DNA from: Heyndrickxia vini | Lineage (GTDB): Bacteria > Bacillota > Bacilli > Bacillales > Bacillaceae_C | NCBI RefSeq assembly: GCF_016772275.1 | Contig: NZ_CP065425.1 | Location: 4,084,001 to 4,148,000 of the forward strand | DNA length: 64,000 bases | Direction: 5' to 3' | Shown: positions 17,944 through 26,790 of the stretch, piece by piece | Position numbering within the stretch: position 1 is the stretch's first letter | How the letters are laid out: each line of letters begins with the position of its first letter | Program-made: the position numbers and the translations under genes | Notes under the pieces: model-generated | What the model was told of the DNA's origin: nothing | Seen by the model: only the letters and a program-made list of their open reading frames with translations | Databases searched by the model: none

Positions 17944-19047
17944 TTAATGTAAAAGTTTACTTTCTAATTGAATAATCTCATTACTTATCTCTTCATAAAT
18001 CCGATCTATGATTGTAAAGTCCATTGCTTCAACATAGTATTTTTCCAATTCGTCATGCAAGGATTTTGCCTTTGCTAAACATGTGGTACCTTCTTTCATT
18101 TTATCCTTATACCGTTTATGGACCTCACTAATTTCAATCACATATTTTTCATCCGTCCCAGGCGTTACCGCTGCCAGATAAAGATCAACTATTTCATCGC
18201 CATCCCGATCGGGAAAATATTCATGTGGGTCTGTGCTGTCAAAAATCGCAAAACTCAACTCTCTTACGACAACCATATCAATACTATTAGGATCGAATCC
18301 ACAATGATAGATTTCTGTATCGAACCCTCTTTCCTCTGCAACTGCGGCAATTTTTTTCAATAATGTAGACTTACCAGTACCTGCTCGCCCCTTTAAAAAA
18401 TACCTGTTTCGTAAGCCGTACGTAATATTTGGTATGAAATCAGCAGCTCCTTCTGGGGTTGCCGCACCTAGAAAACGATGCCGAACATCCGCCCGCTTGG
18501 AAAGTTCCCTGTCTGAGAAAAGTTGCTGAATTAACTCGTTTGTTAGTTTATTTGCTCTTGGAAAATTCATTTCTTTGAAATAGATTTCCTCTAATTGATC
18601 ATGCTCCTCCAGCCCTTTTGCAAATGTGTTATATGCTAGCTGAAACGCATTGGAAACTTCATGATGAAGGGAAATTATTCTTTCTTTATTTTGTTTTAAT
18701 TTTTCACTATCCCACGCTATCCCTAGATTGATATATTCCTCTATTACACCCGGAGCGGTTGGTTCAATGATGTGGGGAGCAGTTCCATCGACAATTCCAA
18801 ATTTTAATTCCGGAATAATGACCCCATCTATTGAGCCATTGTCTGATGAGCAATGAATCATTTCTAAGTCATAACCTTTATTTCCCCATTCATCAGCCAA
18901 TCTTTTCATCATACTTGACTTACCGGTTCCAGGTCCCCCTTTAAGGATAAACAAGCGATCTAATCCCTTTAAATTCGAGTCGAAGAGATTATAAAATCCT
19001 CTGCCCGTATTTCCGCCTGCATAATAATTTAGTACCTTCCCTGCCAT
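17944..19047 (-). CDS. Tandem P-loop ATPase of the PRK06851 type, function unknown
   Basis: This soluble protein of about 367 residues is built from two homologous halves, each with a Walker A motif: GGPGTGKSS at about 37-45 and GRAGTGKSTLL at about 220-230. After each P-loop comes a matching strand pattern: YDLEMIHCSSDNGSIDG in the first half and FDTEIYHCGFDPNSID in the second. This shows an internal duplication. The conserved His-Cys in each half is notable and could bind metal or be redox-active. The family occurs widely in Bacillus as an uncharacterised ATPase. GAGGAG lies 8 bases before the chosen ATG; an earlier in-frame ATG at 19080 lacks a ribosome site. It is monocistronic. Confidence 0.8.
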   Translation of the reverse strand: MAGKVLNYYAGGNTGRGFYNLFDSNLKGLDRLFILKGGPGTGKSSMMKRLADEWGNKGYDLEMIHCSSDNGSIDGVIIPELKFGIVDGTAPHIIEPTAPGVIEEYINLGIAWDSEKLKQNKERIISLHHEVSNAFQLAYNTFAKGLEEHDQLEEIYFKEMNFPRANKLTNELIQQLFSDRELSKRADVRHRFLGAATPEGAADFIPNITYGLRNRYFLKGRAGTGKSTLLKKIAAVAEERGFDTEIYHCGFDPNSIDMVVVRELSFAIFDSTDPHEYFPDRDGDEIVDLYLAAVTPGTDEKYVIEISEVHKRYKDKMKEGTTCLAKAKSLHDELEKYYVEAMDFTIIDRIYEEISNEIIQLESKLLH

Positions 19048-19252
19048 GAAAAACACTCCTCTTACAGTGGGATTTATCATTTACTCTACACACTAGCCTA
19101 TGCATTTCATCCTAATAGGTGAATACCTACTTCCTACTTGTACTTTTATAAACACATTTTTAGGGAAAACAAATATAAGAAACTTTTGAAGTCATGAAGT
19201 TCGTATTCTATACTTATGAAGTACCAGAGTTATAAAGAAGGAGATCATCAAA

Positions 19253-20107
19253 GTGATTTTAAAACGTACGTTCATGCGAATAACAGTTGCACTCCTATTA
19301 ATTACAGGTTTTTCACTGTTATTGCTGCACCATACAAGTTCAAATAAAAATTCCCTCCCAAACGAGAGTAGGATTCCAACCATTTTTGTCCATGGGTTTA
19401 AAGGAACTTCTAAATCATTTAACACGATGCTAAATCGGTTTGAAAATAATTACTATTGGGGAAAAAAGACCATGGTTTGTCGGGTTAGTCATAGTGGGCA
19501 TGTGTTTATATCAGGAGGCATTCCTAAAAACCAAAAGCATCCTTTTATTCAAATTGTTTTTGAAAATAATCGAGCCACAATACAAAACACAACAGATAAT
19601 TTGAAGGATGTAATGAAGATTTTAAAACATAGATACGGGATTAATGATATCTATGCCGTTGGTCATTCCATGGGTGGTCTTGTCCTAACAAATTATATCG
19701 AACAGACCAGTAAGCAAAAGCGTTATCCAAAAGTCAAAAAACTAATAACGATCGGAAGCCCATACAAAGGGATTGAACGAAAAGCCTATTATAAAAATCC
19801 AAATAATACAGGACCAGCAGTTAAAGATTTAAAACCTAATTCCAGTGCTTTACAAACGCTGGTTGATCATAAAGAAACATTTGATGCAAACATTAAAGTA
19901 TTATCCATCGCCGGTGTCATTTTGAATTCAAAACATGGTGATGGGGTTGTCTCACAGCCAAGTGCATTAGGCATTCAAGACATCGTCCACTCAAACCAAT
20001 TAAAGACAAAAGTTGTTAATGATATTAATGCTACACATAGCGGACTTCATGAGCATCAAACAGTGGATCGTTATATTGGGGAATTTTTGTGGGGGATCAA
20101 AGATTGA
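19253..20107 (+). CDS. Secreted or membrane-anchored alpha/beta hydrolase (DUF915)
   Basis: This 284-residue serine hydrolase has an N-terminal hydrophobic signal or anchor (about 8-26). The mature part begins with IPTIFVHGFKGT, the oxyanion-hole strand typical of DUF915. The nucleophile is Ser139 in GHSMGG. The likely acid is the Asp of HGDGVVS, and the base the His near the C-terminus in THSGLHEH. DUF915 enzymes are lipase or esterase-like with undefined substrates. The start is GTG, 8 bases after AAGGAGA. A strong terminator follows, so it is monocistronic. Confidence 0.85.
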   Translation: MILKRTFMRITVALLLITGFSLLLLHHTSSNKNSLPNESRIPTIFVHGFKGTSKSFNTMLNRFENNYYWGKKTMVCRVSHSGHVFISGGIPKNQKHPFIQIVFENNRATIQNTTDNLKDVMKILKHRYGINDIYAVGHSMGGLVLTNYIEQTSKQKRYPKVKKLITIGSPYKGIERKAYYKNPNNTGPAVKDLKPNSSALQTLVDHKETFDANIKVLSIAGVILNSKHGDGVVSQPSALGIQDIVHSNQLKTKVVNDINATHSGLHEHQTVDRYIGEFLWGIKD

Positions 20108-20115
20108 TTTTATGT

Positions 20116-20156
20116 AAAAGGCTTGTAGAAAATGAACCTTTCTCTACAAGCCTTTT
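20116..20156 (+). terminator. Terminator of DUF915 hydrolase gene
   Basis: AAAAGGCTTGTAGA (20116-20129) pairs perfectly with TCTACAAGCCTTTT (20143-20156). Confidence 0.85.
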
Positions 20157-20158
20157 AT

Positions 20159-20342
20159 TAAGAGGACAGAGAATCCGTTATTTTTATAAAATGAGCCAAA
20201 AGTAAGAGCTAAGAGGACACAGAGTACGCTATTTACAAAAAAACACAAGAAATCACTGCTTTTTTAGCAAATAGAGGAACCTCTGTCCGCAAACATAAGG
20301 AATTAGCCCATTTTGTCACAGATAAGGGAACTGGTGTCCACC
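20159..20342 (-). repeat. Interspersed repeat family 2, copy A (about 180 bp)
   Basis: Read on the minus strand it shares long blocks with 50768-50947: TATCTGTGACAAAAT, CCTTATGTTTGCGGACA, AGGTTCC, TAAATAGCGTAC, CTGTGTCC and AAAAATAACGGA. It also has an internal duplication of about 50 bp. No coding potential was seen. Confidence 0.75.
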
Positions 20343-20387
20343 GAGTTTTACTCCTTTTATGTGCTCCACCTTTTTAGACCTACTTAT

Positions 20388-20573
20388 TTACCCCTGATCA
20401 AGCTTTGCTAACTGTTCATTTAACGATTTTAACTCCTTTTCTATTCCTTCCAGCTGGAGTTCAAGTGGGGATAAATTCCCTTTAACAAACTCAAGCTTTT
20501 CCAAATCATGCTGAAGACGTACATAATCCGCCTTCAAGTCCTGAATTTTATATTCAATTTCTTTTCGATTCAT
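20388..20573 (-). CDS. Small coiled-coil protein, SE1832 family
   Basis: This is a 61-residue, highly charged protein predicted to be one or two long helices (heptads of Leu and Ile in YKIQDLKADYVRLQHDLEKL). It matches small Firmicute proteins named after S. epidermidis SE1832, whose function is unknown. The ATG at 20573 has AGAGG 8 bases upstream. An earlier GTG overlaps that ribosome site and was rejected. It is transcribed divergently from the LytTR regulator gene. Confidence 0.75.
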   Translation of the reverse strand: MNRKEIEYKIQDLKADYVRLQHDLEKLEFVKGNLSPLELQLEGIEKELKSLNEQLAKLDQG

Positions 20574-20734
20574 ATAGGACACCTCTTTTTTTTACTTTAA
20601 TCATATATTACCGTACCATATATCATTTTTCATTGGGAATCTATTCGTATTTAAATATTTTCCCTCACATTCAACTAAACAATCGTGTGTGATATACTTG
20701 AAGTGAAATGTAGTATAGGAAGGTGAAATCTAGC

Positions 20735-21385
20735 ATGGATCATCATACTGTTTCATCCATAATGGAAGTTATTCAAGAGCTATTTCCGAAAGATACTTCC
20801 ATTGCGATAACTAACGATAAACAATATATTTATTATCAACCTAGTAAACAAATTGATTTAAAAATAAAACCAGGTGATCATATTAAAGAAGGCACTGCTA
20901 CCTATAAAGCGTTAAAAGTTCAGCAAAAGATATCCGATTATATAGATAAAAATGTACTCGGAGTCTCCTATTTTGGAATGTCTTTTCCTATTGTTGAAGG
21001 GAATGACATAAAAGGTTGTGTTACGGCTATTTTACCTAGAAAACCAATCACATTCCCTACTTCTTTTCTAACCGTGAAATCTAATGACCGATGGCTTCCA
21101 TTACCTTATAATCAAATTATGTTTTTAGAGGCACAGAGTAGAAAAACCAATGTTCATTCCGACTCATTAGTGGGAACACATAAATTTAACTTAACAGAAT
21201 TAGAGTACTTTTTACCTACTGATCTATTTATTCGTTGTCATCGATCATATATTATTAATATCAATTTTATTGCGGAAATACACCCCGATTCACATTCCAC
21301 TTTCTTACTGATTATGAAAGACGGGGCAAAAATTCCTGTAAGTCAAACATATGCGAGTCAATTTAGAAAAATATTATGCTTTTAA
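20735..21385 (+). CDS. LytTR DNA-binding domain transcriptional regulator
   Basis: This protein of about 216 residues has a C-terminal LytTR domain (about 115-215: LPYNQIMFLEAQSRKTNVHS, then FIRCHRSYIININFI). The N-terminal region of about 110 residues (VIQELFPKDTSIAITNDKQYIYYQP, then GVSYFGMSFPIVEGNDIKG) looks PAS-like, so it is likely a one-component sensor without a receiver domain. The ATG is 9 bases after AGGAAGG. The next gene on the same strand is a CoA-transferase, which it may control, although a terminator lies between them. The ligand is unknown. Confidence 0.82.
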   Translation: MDHHTVSSIMEVIQELFPKDTSIAITNDKQYIYYQPSKQIDLKIKPGDHIKEGTATYKALKVQQKISDYIDKNVLGVSYFGMSFPIVEGNDIKGCVTAILPRKPITFPTSFLTVKSNDRWLPLPYNQIMFLEAQSRKTNVHSDSLVGTHKFNLTELEYFLPTDLFIRCHRSYIININFIAEIHPDSHSTFLLIMKDGAKIPVSQTYASQFRKILCF

Positions 21386-21417
21386 CAACTTGCCAATGAT
21401 GCAAGTTGTTTTTTTAT
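21384..21417 (+). terminator. Terminator of the LytTR regulator gene
   Basis: AACAACTTGC (21384-21393) pairs with GCAAGTTGTT (21401-21410), followed by a T7 run. Confidence 0.85.
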
Positions 21418-21562
21418 TCAAGCATACAACCAATTTAAACAATGCTCCTTTATGTATAAAAAATACCTCCTCATTCCTCAATAAAGCCTTTTCACTCCGA
21501 TACTAGTGAAGAACCACCCAATTATTGATAGAATATTTCAAAAGGAAACAAAGGGTGACATT

Positions 21563-23077
21563 ATGGAAAACAATACAATGAAATATATTAGAGACCCTCG
21601 TTTAACGGACCGAGTTGTATCTGCGAAAGATGCTGCATCATGGATAAAGGACGGCATGACATTAGGATTAAGTGGATTTACTCGAGCGGGAGATGCTAAG
21701 GCTGTGCCTACTGCATTGATCGAACGGGCAAAAAACGAAAGTTTAAAGGTAAATGTTTATACAGGTGCTTCCTTAGGATCTGATATTGATAAATTAATGG
21801 CTGAAGCAGGGATGATTCATAAGCGTATGCCATTTCAAGCGGATCCTGCAATGCGCAAAAAAATCAACCAAGGACAAATACTATTTGTCGATCAGCATTT
21901 GTCCCACATGGCGGAAGCGATTCGTGCGGATGTACTCTGCCCGATTGATTTCGCAATTGTGGAAGCGGTTGCAATTGACGAAAACGGCATGATTATTCCG
22001 ACAACATCTGTCGGAAACTCTTCTATCTTTGTTGAAAAATCAAAACATGTAATTGTTGAAATCAACACTGCACAGCCAATCGAACTAGAAGGACTTCATG
22101 ATATTTATGAGGTTGGTATGCAAGGAAAGCGCAATCCCATATTACTTAAAAATGTACAAGATCGATTAGGTACAATAGGTATTCCTGTAGACAGTGAGAA
22201 AATTATTGGCATCGTGTTCACCCATCAATTGGATTCGGCTTCTACTATTGTGCCACCTGATGAAGAGACACAAATCATGGCCAATCATTTAATTAATTTC
22301 TTAAAAAGGGAAGTAAAGGCTGGGAGATTAACAAATCAGCTTGCACCATTACAGTCTGGAATTGGTTCTGTTGCAAACGCAGTATTACATGGACTTATAG
22401 ATTCAGAGTTTACTAACCTGGAAGTATACTCCGAAGTTCTCCAAGATGCTGTCTTTGACTTAATTGATGTGGGGAAAGTACGATTTGCTTCTTGCTGCTC
22501 TATTACATTGTCCGATGAAAAAATGAAGCATGTATATGCCAATCTTGAAAAATATAAGGAACGTCTTATTCTCAGACCACAGGAAATATCCAACCATCCG
22601 GAAATTATCCGTCGTTTAGGATTGATTTCAATTAATACGGCATTAGAAGTCGATATTTATGGAAACGTGAACTCTACACATGTACGTGGAACACATATGA
22701 TGAATGGTATTGGTGGTTCGGGGGATTTTGCAAGAAATGCACGTCTAGCTATATTTGTTACCAAATCAATTGCAAAAAATGGAGACATCTCCAGTATCGT
22801 ACCATTCGTATCACATGTAGACCATACTGAACATGATGTGGATGTTATCGTAACTGAACAAGGTTATGCAGATTTACGAGGCTTGGCACCTATTGAACGT
22901 GCACCACTCATTATCCAAAATTGTGTTCATCCATCCTATCGTGAGCAACTGCTTGAATACTTCGAAGAGGCACGACACAAAGGGGGACAAACACCACATG
23001 TATTAGAAAAGGCATTTTCCTGGCATATTAATTATGAAAAAAGTGGAACGATGCGTCAGCTTGTAAACCAAATATAA
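21563..23077 (+). CDS. Acetyl-CoA hydrolase/transferase family protein (CoA-transferase)
   Basis: This enzyme of about 504 residues resembles the Cat1/AarC group, which moves CoA between succinyl-, acetyl- or butyryl-CoA and acids. The N-terminal half carries LGLSGFTRAGDAKAVPTALIE. The catalytic glutamate is expected in VYSEVLQDAVFDL, by analogy with AarC. The CoA-binding GIGGSGDFARNARLAIF and VTEQGYADLRGLAP segments follow. AAGGGTG lies upstream of the ATG; a GTG 19 codons earlier gives an N-terminal extension not usual for the family. It is a cytoplasmic enzyme of acetate or short-chain acid metabolism, with a LytTR regulator gene just upstream. The exact acyl specificity is not determinable. 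Confidence 0.88.
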   Translation: MENNTMKYIRDPRLTDRVVSAKDAASWIKDGMTLGLSGFTRAGDAKAVPTALIERAKNESLKVNVYTGASLGSDIDKLMAEAGMIHKRMPFQADPAMRKKINQGQILFVDQHLSHMAEAIRADVLCPIDFAIVEAVAIDENGMIIPTTSVGNSSIFVEKSKHVIVEINTAQPIELEGLHDIYEVGMQGKRNPILLKNVQDRLGTIGIPVDSEKIIGIVFTHQLDSASTIVPPDEETQIMANHLINFLKREVKAGRLTNQLAPLQSGIGSVANAVLHGLIDSEFTNLEVYSEVLQDAVFDLIDVGKVRFASCCSITLSDEKMKHVYANLEKYKERLILRPQEISNHPEIIRRLGLISINTALEVDIYGNVNSTHVRGTHMMNGIGGSGDFARNARLAIFVTKSIAKNGDISSIVPFVSHVDHTEHDVDVIVTEQGYADLRGLAPIERAPLIIQNCVHPSYREQLLEYFEEARHKGGQTPHVLEKAFSWHINYEKSGTMRQLVNQI

Positions 23078-23086
23078 ACCATGCAA

Positions 23087-23118
23087 AAATGCCATCCATT
23101 GCTATATGGATGGCATTT
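23087..23118. terminator. Bidirectional terminator between CoA-transferase and tcyP
   Basis: AAATGCCATCCAT (23087-23099) pairs with ATGGATGGCATTT (23106-23118) between convergent genes. Confidence 0.8.
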
Positions 23119-23126
23119 CTATTTAT

Positions 23127-24509
23127 CTATGCTTCTATCGCATTCGATTGTTGATAAACATCTTTATCAAGCTCTTTTGTTGCCTTACCTGTTAGAATTC
23201 CTGCTGTCATACTTCCACTAACATTTAAAGCTGTACGTCCCATATCAATTAAAGGCTCTACTGAAATTAATAGACCAACGATCGCAATCGGTAAGTTCAT
23301 AACTGATAATACGATTAAAGCAGCAAATGTAGCACCGCCACCAACACCTGCAACACCAAATGAACTAATTGCAACTACTAGAATGAGAGTGATAATAAAC
23401 GATGGATCAGTCGGATTAATTCCTGCAGACGGAGCTACCATAATCGCTAGCATGGCTGGGTAAATCCCTGCACACCCATTTTGCCCGATTGATAACCCAA
23501 AGGATCCCGCAAAGTTTGCAATCCCTTCTGATACACCGAAACTCTTCGTTTGTGTTTGAATATTTAAAGGTAATGTTCCCGCACTTGAACGTGAAGTAAA
23601 CGCAAATGTTAAAGTAGGCAAACTTTTTCTCACATACTTCACTGGGCTAAGTTTAGCTAATGTAATAAGTAATAAGTGAACAATAAACATAACAATCAAT
23701 GCTACATAAGAAGCGATAACGAATTTGCCTAGTTTGGCAATTGCCCCATAATCACTTGTAGCCATAACTTTTGTAATTAACGCAAGTACACCATACGGAG
23801 TAAGTCGTAGAATTAACGTAACAATTCGCATAATAATGGAATATAACGTATCAATTATTTTTGCAAAAAATTCACCTTGCTCCGGACTTTTTCTCCTAAC
23901 TCCCAGGTAAGCCATGCCAACAAACGCTGCAAATATAACAACTGCAATTGTAGATGTTGGGCGTGCACCCGTTAAATCTTGAAACGGATTACTTGGTAAC
24001 AATTCAATAATTTGCTGAGGAATTGTCATATCTTTCACACCTGTGACTTTTTCCTGTAGAAGTGCATTTCTTGCAGCTTCTTCTTCCCCTTGATTTAAAT
24101 GAATCCCATCTAAATTAAAGCTTAAAGCTGAACCAATACCGATGGCTGCAGCAATGGCTGTTGTTCCTAGTAAAATTCCAATTACGAGGAAACTGATTTT
24201 ACCAATATTTTTCGTTAACTTTAATTTTGTAAACGCACCAACGATCGAAATGAATACAAGTGGCATAACAACCATTTGTAACAGTTTCACATAACCATTA
24301 CCCACGATATTAAACCAATCTATTGTATTAACGGTTACGCTGTCCGTTGTTCCGTATAAAAGATGAATAATAAAACCGAAAACAATCCCCAATCCTAAAC
24401 CTGCGAATACACGTTTCGAAAAGGATACATGCTTCTTCTGCATCATGAATAAACCGAAGATTAAAAGCAGTAAAACAACTATATTGATAATAATAAGTAA
24501 AGAATTCAC
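23127..24509 (-). CDS. tcyP: L-cystine symporter TcyP
   Basis: This 460-residue DAACS-family transporter closely resembles B. subtilis TcyP in length and sequence. It imports L-cystine with cations. There are eight main hydrophobic segments. The hairpin-loop serine-rich motif FTSRSSAGTLPLNIQTQT and the substrate-site segment SIGQNGCAGIYPAMLA are of the cystine-specific subgroup, unlike the dicarboxylate symporter at 61.2 kb. The start is GTG behind GGGGG. No S-box or T-box leader was seen upstream. B. subtilis tcyP is under CymR control, but no site is visible to me here. Confidence 0.9.
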   Translation of the reverse strand: MNSLLIIINIVVLLLLIFGLFMMQKKHVSFSKRVFAGLGLGIVFGFIIHLLYGTTDSVTVNTIDWFNIVGNGYVKLLQMVVMPLVFISIVGAFTKLKLTKNIGKISFLVIGILLGTTAIAAAIGIGSALSFNLDGIHLNQGEEEAARNALLQEKVTGVKDMTIPQQIIELLPSNPFQDLTGARPTSTIAVVIFAAFVGMAYLGVRRKSPEQGEFFAKIIDTLYSIIMRIVTLILRLTPYGVLALITKVMATSDYGAIAKLGKFVIASYVALIVMFIVHLLLITLAKLSPVKYVRKSLPTLTFAFTSRSSAGTLPLNIQTQTKSFGVSEGIANFAGSFGLSIGQNGCAGIYPAMLAIMVAPSAGINPTDPSFIITLILVVAISSFGVAGVGGGATFAALIVLSVMNLPIAIVGLLISVEPLIDMGRTALNVSGSMTAGILTGKATKELDKDVYQQSNAIEA

Positions 24510-24650
24510 TTTTATCCCCCTTTAATAAAGTAATAAGATAGTGCAAGCAAAACTATATTACAATTAATCCAATCAGTCAAGTAGGAATTACTGCGAAAAT
24601 GAATTATTATTTTTTGTTATGCTTTTACAATATGTCAATTAAACGAAAAA

Positions 24651-24681
24651 AAGTCCTTTCTCAAAAAAAGAGAGAGGACTT
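24651..24681 (-). terminator. Terminator on the minus strand, downstream of the 5'-nucleotidase gene
   Basis: On the minus strand AAGTCCTCTCTC pairs with GAGAAAGGACTT, followed by T7. It lies beyond a repeat element, so the nucleotidase transcript may run through the repeat before ending here. Confidence 0.7.
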
Positions 24682-24734
24682 CAACCAAAAAAGTTTAATA
24701 AGGGACCTTCATATAAATTATTGTCACCTCACCC

Positions 24735-24851
24735 GCAGACTGAATACACTTCGCTTTCCGTGGGTGAGGTGTGAGCCTCCTCGCTCGTACCTCGCTGCGG
24801 GGTCTCACATTGCTCACTTTTCCCGCAGGAGTTTACGTGTATTCAGTCTGC
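24735..24851. repeat. Interspersed repeat family 3, copy A (117 bp, 15-bp terminal inverted repeats)
   Basis: GCAGACTGAATACAC (24735-24749) is perfectly inverted at 24837-24851. The core contains GAGCCTCCTCG, CGGGGTCTCA and CCCGCAGGAGT, shared with 46910-47007. This core resembles a repeat commonly seen between Bacillaceae genes. The rest of the gap 24510-24935 holds a terminator and no gene. Confidence 0.8.
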
Positions 24852-24935
24852 TTAGTACTTTTATAATGTTTCTATTCTAATCAAAAATACTAAGTAGAAA
24901 GTCATTATTTCTCATATACTATTAGAAAACAGTCT

Positions 24936-26507
24936 TTAATAAATTACCTTCCAGTTGTCATTCACTGTTGCTTTAACTACTTTCTTTTCTAATATATAGT
25001 TCGCGATGAGTTCCGATACATCTGTAGGAATATCTTTAATGACTGGCTTGTCCTTATACATAAAGTACTCGCCTCCGCCGCCGGCACGGTAATTATTCAT
25101 TACTACATCATATTGCCCATTGGGGTCGATTGGGTTGCCTTTATATTCAAGCTTAATCACTCGTTCACCTATCGGCTTTCTTATATCAACAATATACTCA
25201 ATACCTTCCCACATATCATAGTTGAAATGTTGCGGCTTTGGAGTTGTAAAAGTTGGATTTACCTCCACTTCCCCTCCAGTATATTGTTTAAAATAGGAAG
25301 CCGAGCGTTCAAGTGCTTCTTTCATATCGTTACCGGTCATACGGATAACCTTTAATGTATTAGGGTATATATAGTTTGAAACAACGTCCCTCATCGTTAC
25401 ATGTTCAGGAAATCCTGGAGATTGATTATCGAATAAGGCTGTATTTGAAATTTCTACACCCGCAACTTCCATTTGAACATGATTAATAAATTCAATTAAC
25501 GCATTATCCGTTGTTCTTGTTTTCATCGGATCCCGAACAAGCATGTCCCCTTCAATTTTACCAATTGGTTGATCCAGCCATTTTTGTGTCGATTCCTCAT
25601 AATCCTTTACCTTTTCTAAAAGTTGAAGATCGGCATCAATTCCTGAAACAGGAAGGAGCTCCGATGATTTTTCAACACATTTCCATGTACCATTTTGGTT
25701 CTCGAGCGTTAGCGAAACCTTGCCTAAAGCAATTCCATTATTTCCAGGTTGCACAACAATGACATCATTAACTTTATTTCCTGCAATTTGTCGATGCTGG
25801 TGCCCGGTTAATAATACATCAATCCCATTTACCTCTTGGCAAATTTGATAGCCTTGATTTTCTCCCGTTAACGTTTCAGTCGGTTCACCTGTCTCGAGAT
25901 CTCTCTCGAATCCGCCGTGATACGAAACAATGACTAAATCCACTTTCTTTTCATTTCGCAAAAATGTTACCCACTTCTTCGCAACCTCTACTGCATCGGC
26001 AAATTCAATTCCCTCAATGTTTTCTGGCTGTTCCCAATTCGGTATGTATGGGGTCGTTAAACCGAGGATACCTATTTTTAGCTCATTAACTTCCTTTATT
26101 AAATATGGTTGTCCATAGTAAGGCTCGCCTGTTTCTTTATTTAAAATATTCGCTGACAACCATGGAAAATTAGAGTCCTCTATTGCAGATGACAATATCT
26201 CTTGACCATAATTAAATTCATGATTCCCAAACACTGCTGCATCATAATTCAACTCATTTGCCAATAGAATCATTGGATTGATCTTTTCGTGATCGATTCT
26301 TGCGTAATGATAGGTAAGTGGAGTTCCTTGGATTAAGTCCCCGTTATCAATAAGAAGAACATTTTCATTTTCCATTCTTTCTTTTTTTATCAAAGAAGCA
26401 ATTCTTCCTAAACCGACCTCTGCTTCCTTATTCGTTCCATAATTGATCGGGAAAATATTCCCGTGCACATCGCTAGTTTCCAGTATTGTTAATGTTAGTT
26501 GCTTCAT
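24936..26507 (-). CDS. Metallophosphatase / 5'-nucleotidase family protein, no signal peptide
   Basis: This 523-residue protein has an N-terminal calcineurin-like metallophosphatase domain: TSDVHGN near residue 12, DNGDLIQG near 55, GNHEFNYG near 97, SYHGGFERD, and GHQHRQ near 235. A C-terminal 5'-nucleotidase substrate domain follows (ADLQLLEKVKDYEE onwards, with NNYRAGGGGEYFMYKD for base stacking). Family members hydrolyse nucleotides or cyclic 2',3'-nucleotides. There is no signal peptide or anchor, so it is likely cytoplasmic, unlike the typical YfkN or UshA. It is divergent from phnD, and a shared response to phosphate starvation is possible but no clear Pho box was found. Confidence 0.85.
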   Translation of the reverse strand: MKQLTLTILETSDVHGNIFPINYGTNKEAEVGLGRIASLIKKERMENENVLLIDNGDLIQGTPLTYHYARIDHEKINPMILLANELNYDAAVFGNHEFNYGQEILSSAIEDSNFPWLSANILNKETGEPYYGQPYLIKEVNELKIGILGLTTPYIPNWEQPENIEGIEFADAVEVAKKWVTFLRNEKKVDLVIVSYHGGFERDLETGEPTETLTGENQGYQICQEVNGIDVLLTGHQHRQIAGNKVNDVIVVQPGNNGIALGKVSLTLENQNGTWKCVEKSSELLPVSGIDADLQLLEKVKDYEESTQKWLDQPIGKIEGDMLVRDPMKTRTTDNALIEFINHVQMEVAGVEISNTALFDNQSPGFPEHVTMRDVVSNYIYPNTLKVIRMTGNDMKEALERSASYFKQYTGGEVEVNPTFTTPKPQHFNYDMWEGIEYIVDIRKPIGERVIKLEYKGNPIDPNGQYDVVMNNYRAGGGGEYFMYKDKPVIKDIPTDVSELIANYILEKKVVKATVNDNWKVIY

Positions 26508-26790
26508 TTCTTTACCACCTGTCTATTAAATATCTGTAACTATTATAAACTAAAATTAATTTAACTCTCTACTATACCTATCTAATAGCAGAAGTTTGAA
26601 TAATTAAAATATATCACAAAAATAAATAGTGCTATTAACCAAACTTTAATACTTGATTAATATCTCCTTAACAATTAACATTTATCTACTAAAAATTTAA
26701 TAATAAAGTAATTTTCTTATTTATTTTATAGTCAAAATATTATATGCTTAAAGCGTATTCAAAAAAACTTTTACATTCGGAGGTAAATGT

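Noticed and set aside
24599-24880. 93-codon ORF across repeat family 3
   Set aside because: It runs through a terminator and a palindromic repeat and has no ribosome site; not a gene.
26640-26700. Pho box upstream of phnD (TTAACA repeats)
   Set aside because: Two TTAACA motifs occur, but with 7-base spacing instead of the 11-base period of PhoP sites, in very AT-rich DNA.
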